Assembly: GCA_021234155.1 (NCBI GenBank)
Contig: JAJEKV010000017.1
Span: 5,933,901-5,997,900, forward strand
From: Isoetes taiwanensis
Lineage: Eukaryota; Streptophyta; Lycopodiopsida; Isoetales; Isoetaceae
Direction: 5' to 3'
Length of the DNA: 64,000 nucleotides
Shown: positions 57,196-64,000 of the stretch, one piece after another
Layout: each line of letters begins with the position of its first letter
Position numbering within the stretch: the stretch's first letter is position 1
The notes under the pieces: generated by a model
The model's input: the letters and a program-made list of their open reading frames with translations, nothing else
Database searches by the model: none
What the model was told of the DNA's origin: nothing
Made by a program: the position numbers and the translations under genes

Positions 57196-59552
57196 ATGTC
57201 GGATTCATTCCCGGTGCAACAAAGGTACTGGTGTGTCTTTGGGCCAGAAGATAATTCTAAGAACACTCATGTTGTTGAGGATCGACGTCCCCCTCCAGGC
57301 CAAAGAAGGAAGAGGGTTGAGAGAGGGGAGAGTATTAGAAGGGGTTGCCAATGTCATTTTACTTTGAAGCAGCTCTATCTTCTTCCCAATTGCACTCAAA
57401 TTACGTACCACAAATGGGATCATGTGAACCAGCAAGGTGCAATATGCCATGGTAAAGAACAACCTATTGAGAAAGGGTTGAGGTATAGGCTAGCACCATG
57501 GCTCTTAATCGACTGAAAAGAAAGAATGGATCAAACGAAGCTATTGCACTATATAACACCTAGAATGGTGATGAACATCCACCAAGAGAGGGTGAACTTG
57601 AAGAAGGATGTGGCTGGTTTGGAGGGGCTCTCCAGGGACGACATGTTGAAGATGCATGATGTCTACAATATTAATAAATTGGTGGCTCGAAATGTATGGA
57701 AGTTGCATGAAGACCAAGCAACAAGCGTCCACATGTGGGTCCAACAACACCAAGATTGTGTCTTCCACTATGAACAAGGTGACATCTTTCAACTTGGGGT
57801 CATGACTCCCATTCAAAGGGATGCCATGGTGAGATTTGGAAAGGATAGAGCTATATGCCTTGACTCCACCTACAAGACAAACGAGAAGAGGTATGGTTGC
57901 TCCTTTTTAGGTTCCTTGGAAATTAGGTTTGCTAAAGCGTGTTTCTATTTAAATAGGTATTACCTCTTCACTCTCGTTGGATTCGATGACCACTTCAATG
58001 GGATGCCACTGGCTTGGATTGTCACGAATACCCAGAAGAAAGAGACAATAGCTAGATGGCTAGAAGCTATGAAAGTGTGGATTGAACACCACGACTCGAC
58101 ATGGAAGCCCTCATGTTTTATCACCGATTCTTGTGATGCTGAAATACATGCAATAAAGAAGGTAACAATGTTTCCTAGTTATCCTCGTTTTCATTTTGGT
58201 TAATTTGGTTCCATACTAACCCTATGTGTCAACTTCCCCCTCCACCATAGGTTTTCCCTACCGTACGTGTCAACCTTTGCATCTGGCACGTGAGGAGAGA
58301 TTGGTTGAAGTGGTTGACAAAGAACGTGAAGAATAAAGATTTGAGGAACCAAATGTTCAAGGAGTTGGGCGAGATCATGTATGGAACAAAGTGTCCCCCA
58401 GGTAACAATGAGTATGGGGATGATTACATAGAGGCTGTTAGAGAAGAGGCTTCGAGGAAGTTGGAAGCACTAAAGAGAAAGTACTCACAATATCCGAAGT
58501 TGGCGGCCTACATGAGTCGAGAATGGACTCGCAACATTTGTGAGTGGGTCCTCGCCACAAGAATGTTTCCCCATTCGAATCAAGAAACCAATGTTGCAAT
58601 AGAGGCTTCAAGACAAGGCACTAAAATTGCCTCGGATTTCCAAGTCCCAATTAAAAAAGGGGAGGATAGATTGGCTACTTCACATGCTTGTCCATGATGT
58701 GGAGACCCACATGGCATACTCTAGGTAATTACTAGAAGTGACTAAAATTCGCTTCATGTACGCACTAACCCTCCATATTGTATCATTTGCTTGCTGACAG
58801 GGGGTTGAAGGAAGCTGGTTTTGTGATAAACACATCACAAGAGCAAATTATAGAGTCGGCTATTCAAGGGGCTAGGCAAATTCCCCGATGATGCAAATCA
58901 CATTCGTGGACCTCGATGGAGGAGAGGCCTATGTCCAAACCCTTGATTTGAACCGCCAACCCTACTTTGTCAATGGGGCAAATAAGAATTGGGCGAAGTT
59001 GTGATTGCCCATGGGCTTTTTCAAGGGGAACATTTGCAAACACCAAGTGAAGGTTATCCAAATGATGGATAGGTACTGTGGATCAAGACCTCCTTCAAGT
59101 TCTAGGGTCCCAACATGGAAATGCATGTGGTGGCATGGAGCTCTTGCGCCCATGTAGATCTGGTGACACCCATGCCAATATCCTTGAAGGGCCCGAGGTG
59201 GACATAAGTAGTCTAGAGGACATTAGACCAACCCCAAAAGTTGGCATGACAATGGAAGATGCTAGGGCATCTTTGGAGTCTTGTGTTGCTAGGGTTATGG
59301 AGCCGGGCGCCAAAGGAACCCACCCTCCTCATAGCCACAGAAGTGATGATGAGACAGCTTGACACAAGACTTGAAAGGATGAACGAGGAGGAGGCCAATG
59401 ACACAACCATAACATCTCTGCCAGTGTTGACGGAAGAGGAGGCTTATGGCACGAGTCTTGCTAGGGTGAAACCACTCTTGGAAATAGGGAAGAGGGAGGC
59501 AAAGAAAAGGAAAATTGGTTGGAAGGAATATGAAATGGAAAACCTTGCCTAG
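57196..59552 (+). pseudogene. MULE-type (Mutator-like) transposase with SWIM finger, decayed
   Basis: The plus frame from 57196 meets a TGA at 57514 and continues in the same frame to 58161. Catalytic core: AICLDSTYKTN (first Asp) and CFITDSCDAEIHAIKK, then after an 89-bp GT-AG intron (58162-58250) VFPTVRVNLCIWHVRRDW, the D..H pattern of MULE transposases (PF10551 type). Later pieces are shifted: a frame change near 58660, a second likely intron at 58735-58800, a C insertion near 58885, and a SWIM zinc finger split near 59010 (CDCPW in one frame, GNICKHQVKV in the next). A degenerate C-terminus runs to 59552. At least one nonsense and three frameshifts; unlikely to be active. Confidence 0.85.
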
Positions 59553-59679
59553 ATCTTCATTGGCAGGTATGATCTTGACACGTGTTGATTCTTTTGCATG
59601 AGGCTGCTGTATGAACCGACTCTCAGAGTGGCTCTTTACATATTGAAATAATCTGTTGATACTAACTCCAAATGGTTTT

Positions 59680-60445
59680 ATCAAATGATGTATAAATACT
59701 CCATGTATAACCCTAACTACTAGATGTACAAATACTCTATGTATAAATACTCTATGTACAAGCAAAGTTTGTACAAATACTCCATGTATAACTACTCCAT
59801 GTATGACCAATGTATGTACAAATACTCTATGTATAAATACGCTATGTATAAGCAAAGTTTGTAGTTATACTCCATGTATAACTACTCCATGTATAACCAA
59901 TGTATGTACAAATACTCTATGTATAAATACTCTATGTATAAATACTCTATGTATAAGCAAAGTTTGTAGTTATACTCCATGTATAAGCAAAGTTTGTAGT
60001 TATACTCCATGTATAACTACTCCATGTATAACCAATGTATGTACAAATACTCTATGTATAAATACTCTATGTATAAATACTCTATGTATAAGCAAAGTTT
60101 GTAGTTATACTCCATGTATAACTACTCCATGTATAACCAATGTATGTACAAATACTCTATGTATAAATACTCTATGTATAAATACTCTATGTATAAATAC
60201 TCTATGTATAAGCAAAGTTTGTAGTTATACTCCATGTATAAGCAAAGTTTGTAGTTATACTCCATGTATAACTACTCCATGTATAACCAATGTATGTATA
60301 AATACTCTATGTATAAATACTCTATGTATAAATACTCTATGTATAACTCCACGTATAACTACCTCTAAATACTCCATGTCTAATCTAACTTATCTATATA
60401 GAAATACCGTATGTACAAATACTACCTATACCCTCTATGTATAAA
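59680..60445. repeat. 15-bp minisatellite with higher-order structure
   Basis: All units are 15 bp: AAATACTCTATGTAT, AAGCAAAGTTTGTAG, TTATACTCCATGTAT, AACTACTCCATGTAT, AACCAATGTATGTAC. They recur in a fixed order to give higher-order repeats of about 105-150 bp, at least five rounds. Because 15 is five codons, one plus frame (59803-60444) stays open for 213 codons as Cys-led pentapeptides (CINTL, CISKV, CSYTP, CITTP). It lies inside the presumed MULE element, between transposase and right end. Confidence 0.92.
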
Positions 60446-61780
60446 TATGTTATGTATAAATTCAAAATTTTGTGTGAATTCACAATACGTATAGAATATT
60501 CCATGGGATGGAATCACCATACACGGCCATGGCACAGATTGAGTTGAAACCAGTTTGTATGCATGGAGAAGTTGCATGTGGTTGCAATTTGAAGCTAATC
60601 CAAGCATTGTACATCAGTTAACCTAGATTTGTATTATCAAATAAAGCCCTTAGTGGCTACCAGGAACTCAAAAACTCACGAGGGATTCAGAATTCCCCCG
60701 GATTCATAGAAAGGTGTGTCAACAAAAACAAAGAAAAGAAAAGAAGGGACGCGCCTGCTTCATCAATCATCGCGAACTATGCACTGTAACTGGGGCGGGC
60801 TCGTTTTCTCTGCGAAGTTCATGCACTGAGTTAGTTGCAGCAGAAGTAAAGAACATCAAAGGAATAGCGACTCGCACCTTGTTGGTAGACCGGTTGACCT
60901 TCCCGTAACTTGGGTCTTTGCAACAGCAACCGGAACACAAAATCATCGTCATCCGCTCGCCCTTGCACTCCTCCTTCACTCGCTTTGAACCACCATAATC
61001 TTTGCAGCCACACTTTGCGGACACCTCCTTCGCACTTCGGGTTCGCGTGCGGAATGTAGGCAAACAGATTCTTTGCCCTCCTCATCAAGAGTCTGCGGGG
61101 ATGTGTGAAACATTGGAGACCTTCACAGAATTCTAATGCATTCACAACCACGCCCAAGGTATGGCGACAGAAATTGGCGGCACCTCTACCAGCTGCGACT
61201 GAGACGCCGCAGACTTCCTCAGACTCTCAAGCAATCCTTGAGCCTTAAAAACCGAGGTCTACCACGCAGGCCGCCGATTATGGCTACCGGGGCAATCCGC
61301 CATGCCCGAACTCAAAGCAAGATGGTAAGAACATGATTTTGGTACAGCGGTAACATGATTCTACCGATGATGATAAATCGAAACTAGCCGATGGTCGGGA
61401 AGCAAGCCGGGCGGGAAGATCGGCGCCTGCCGGGAGCCGGCAGCCAAGGAATTATGAGTGAATCTGGCGGATGGTGCCGGGTCCGCCCCCCGAAGGATGA
61501 TTCTCGCTGGAGTGGAATCACCGCCTATGGTCCTAGATTTTGCCCTAAATTGTCCGATTGTACCCGCCGCACCGTGGCGCCGTTTCATTGCCCGCTGCGC
61601 ACGCCGGGTTACACGCCCCGCGGAATGGCAGGCATTTGACGTGAACAAGCAATTAATGCCTACGGCATGTAATGATGGCGCGGGCATTCCACCGCATGGA
61701 ATCACCAACTTGTGATTCCACCGGATAGACGACGACTGTAGAGATTGCTTGCGAAGGAATCACCAGCCTAGATTTTCGAC
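60446..61780. other. Right-hand part of the presumed MULE element
   Basis: Contains isolated GGAATCAC motifs (about 60506, 61518, 61696, 61756) and words shared with the left array. Left 55942 reads tgattccatcgcggtg; the minus strand of about 61704-61689 reads tgattccatgcggtgg. GGAATCACCAACTTG occurs at both 56285 and 61696. Minus frames at 61157-60831 and 61063-60767 are unrecognised and could be captured sequence. Exact terminal inverted repeat and target duplication were not found. Confidence 0.45.
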
Positions 61781-61996
61781 CATTGGCCAGACTATTCTCA
61801 ATCTTTTAAGTGGTGGTATGGATGGCATATTCGAATATTCACGTTCAAACATTTCGAAAGACATTCGCGCTAAAATACATTCAAATTCAAATTCAACTGA
61901 ATTCAAATTCTGATACATTCGGGAACTCAGATTAAACCCAGCAATGCTGGTGTTTTTGCTGTTCTATTCACATATTCACACAAACATAATAAAATT

Positions 61997-63761
61997 TCAA
62001 GGCCCATTGGTCCTTAAACGGGTCATAGGGCCACCGGTTTCACTCCAATCTCCCTCGGGCAAGTGGAAGGTGCTTCTTCTTTGCTGGACACAGTCTCCCA
62101 ATTTTTGTAGCATCACTGCAAATGAGGACCTCGTCTGGTCTATCTCAGCACGCCCAAACCATTTCGAAGTATCCACAACCTGCAATCAGAAAAATTAGCA
62201 CGAAGTTCGAATAGATAAGATAAAATTGGACACACAAAATACCCACAGACTGCTCTTTGGTGTTGCACATTTCCTGCAAGAACCACTTGACGAAACAAAT
62301 CGTAAATTCGCAATCTCGGTGTTTTCCCGGGCCGAGGGACCTTCAAAGAGACGCAGGGGGCATTGTGCAATCTGGACGACTCAAAACTCCACCTCTTCAT
62401 AATGTCGGTCACAAATCTGTGGCCAAAGGAATCAGAGGAACCCAAAAATTGACCTGGAAGGGGCAGAATTTAACTTACAAAGTGGCGAAAGCAAGAAGGT
62501 CGAAAGTGCATGCCCGACATTGAATCCAAATGGAGCAAAGATGGACAAGGAGTCCAAGCCTGCGTGGCATGCATCGGCGTCTGAAACCAATATGAAGGCT
62601 CAATTGATTTGCCGGAAAGAATTGCAAAACCGGATTTTAGGTTCAATTGCCCATAAATGGATTTAAAATGGATTCTTTACCTGCTCATGACTGGGAAGTA
62701 ATAGAACCCGACATTCTGCATCCGCCAATTCTGCCTGATGAAGGGTTTCGGTGGGATTAATTTAGCAAACAGATCATATGAACCCGATTGACCTTCCAAA
62801 CCGTTTCGCAAAAAAGGCCAAAGGCCGCAGGATGCACGAAAACATGCTAGGATCTTCTATTTTGGGGAATGGAATGTATCAAGGCCCTGCAGAGACCAAC
62901 ACAGTCACCGAATCAAAGCATTGCAATGCTTGGGTGGTGCTTATAAACGTGACTTACAGTAGATAGGCACCAACACATTCTTCATTGATTCTGCAATCCA
63001 CATCGTCTCCAGGCCCGGGAACTGTCATGAAATCTTGGGCGAAGTTGCCATACACCAAAATTAGCTGGCTGATGATTTCTTGCCCACTCGAATGGTCAGG
63101 CCGCTTAGTGTCGGTGGGTATTTAAATGTGAAGTTACAGGTCCACCTGCCGGAAAGAAGACCTGATTGATAAGAAAACACAGAATTAAAAAAACTGGCTT
63201 CCAGCCTATGCATCATGGGAATCTCAATTAAAGTGCCCTCCTCATCCGATGAAGCTCTGGGATCGGGGAGTCCTGCTGATTGAATTGCCTCACGCAAACC
63301 CTGAATGTAGCTGGAGGTTTCAAACACTATATGGTTAGGGGGCAAGGTAGTCCCTCTGTTTTTTGGCCCCCCTCTTCTTCCTTGGGTTCTCGGGAGCTCC
63401 TAAGTGGGAGCTTCCTCACTTTCTGGGAGGGGGATGCAAGATCTCCTTGGGCTGTCACGAATTCCTTGCTGAAATCATCATTCTCTACCTGAGCTTGCTC
63501 TCTGGAATATGAAATCTCGGCCCTCATCTCTTCAACTGTCAGTCCAAATCTGCTGGCGATTTTTTTTCTAATTGCTTCCCTCTTACGCTCCTCGAGTTTT
63601 CTCTCTGTCGCCTTATCTCCACACATTGATTGACCCAAGCGGACCTCATAGCAGGATTGAGAAGTCAGGTGCTCAATCTGCTCCTCCACGCCATAGCCCT
63701 CGCCCCTTAGCACAGCCCTCACCAAAATCCGCCTAAGATTATGCCCACGGATAATCTTCAT
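61997..63761 (-). CDS. Possible multi-exon gene of unknown function
   Basis: The first frame, 63761-63327, reads MKIIRGHNLRRILVRAVLRG and a charged ATERKLEERKREAIRKK stretch. It continues after a one-base change in a G run near 63375 as PNHIVFETSSYIQGLREAIQ and EEGTLIEIPMMHRLEASFF. Downstream candidate exons have good boundaries: one ending at 62958 with GTAAGT (NFAQDFMTVPGPGDDVDC); 62734-62681 (CATCAG / GTAAAG); 62580-62479 (TTTCAG / GTAAGT); 62273-62247 (TTGCAG / GTGGGT); last exon 62179-61997 (ATTGCAG start, stop). The last four are each a multiple of three, but more than one frame stays open through part of them, so the protein is not settled. Not recognised. Confidence 0.4.
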
Positions 63762-64000
63762 CCGCTCCGCTCCGGCTTCACCAATTCAAAGTTCCTCTTC
63801 CTCCTGCTCATTTAAGAGCAATTGGTTTCGACCCTCTTGCCAATGGTGGCGACTTGTAATCATTCGTCATGGAATGCTTTTATGAAGTCTGTGAATCTCG
63901 TGATCCCATTTTTTTGGAGTAAGCGCTACTACACCCACCAAATAAACAATACCAACGCCCATCGCCCGATCAAACCTCCGGTTTGCATTTCATCGTCCAT
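63762..64000. other. Window-end sequence, possible 5' region of preceding gene
   Basis: If the minus-strand gene starting at 63761 is real, this is its 5' UTR or promoter. No promoter element identified. Confidence 0.3.

Noticed and set aside
59295-59855. 186-codon minus frame with repeated His-Gly-Val and His-Arg-Val
   Set aside because: Shadow of the 15-bp minisatellite and of the transposase C-terminal sequence on the opposite strand.

Overview
This is plant nuclear DNA, almost entirely a graveyard of transposable elements. Supporting signs: GT-AG introns, a fasciclin-like arabinogalactan protein gene, PPR, plastid acetyl-CoA carboxylase and HSP90 fragments, LTR and non-LTR retroelements, tRNA-derived SINE-like heads, MULE and MITE DNA transposons, very long GA/CT microsatellites and a nuclear copy of mitochondrial DNA. 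The mitochondrial cox1 scrap differs from the conserved Cox1 protein at codons that would be corrected by both C-to-U and U-to-C editing. That points to a fern, lycophyte or hornwort more than to a seed plant, but this is inference, not identification.

Layout. 1-2.4 kb: an LTR-retrotransposon end with an initiator-Met primer site on the minus strand, then SINE-like bodies with GA/CT tails. 2.4-5.3 kb: a strikingly T-poor, A-rich degenerate repeat block. 5.45-5.71 kb: a chimeric NUMT (cox1 joined to mitochondrial large-subunit rRNA). 6-9.3 kb: degenerate direct repeats and a second copy of a 217-bp repeat with a perfect hairpin. 10.6-12.5 kb: two LINE fragments head to tail, one split by a SINE. 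15-16.4 kb: a transposase C-terminal remnant and an element with long inverted arms. 17,089-31,007: a direct tandem duplication of about 6.96 kb with 4-bp microhomology (CCAT) at the breakpoints. Each copy carries a broken transposase-like gene, a kinase fragment, a pyrimidine-rich tract, a 19-20 bp minisatellite and a broken Ty3/gypsy-type gag-protease. 31-43.5 kb: degenerate retroelement-like coding remnants, a Tourist/PIF-Harbinger-type MITE with a perfect 21-bp TIR and TTA target duplication, and a second LTR end. 43.8-49.7 kb: a SINE with a CT tail and a cluster of three unrelated host-gene fragments in one orientation. 52.6-54.1 kb: the one clearly intact host gene, a two-domain FAS1 protein. 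55.9-61.8 kb: a decayed MULE-type transposon with an array of GGAATCAC motifs on one side and a 15-bp higher-order repeat on the other. 62-63.8 kb: a possible multi-exon gene of unknown function.

There is no operon logic here. The only likely functional gene is the fasciclin-like one. Broken element ORFs often carry stops that a single C-to-T change would explain (CGA to TGA, CAG to TAG), as expected for methylated repeats. Many differences between the two tandem-duplicate copies sit at CAG/CTG trinucleotides, suggesting base-calling error at methylated CHG sites rather than true divergence. Some predicted frameshifts may therefore be sequence errors. All assignments were made by eye; no database search was run.
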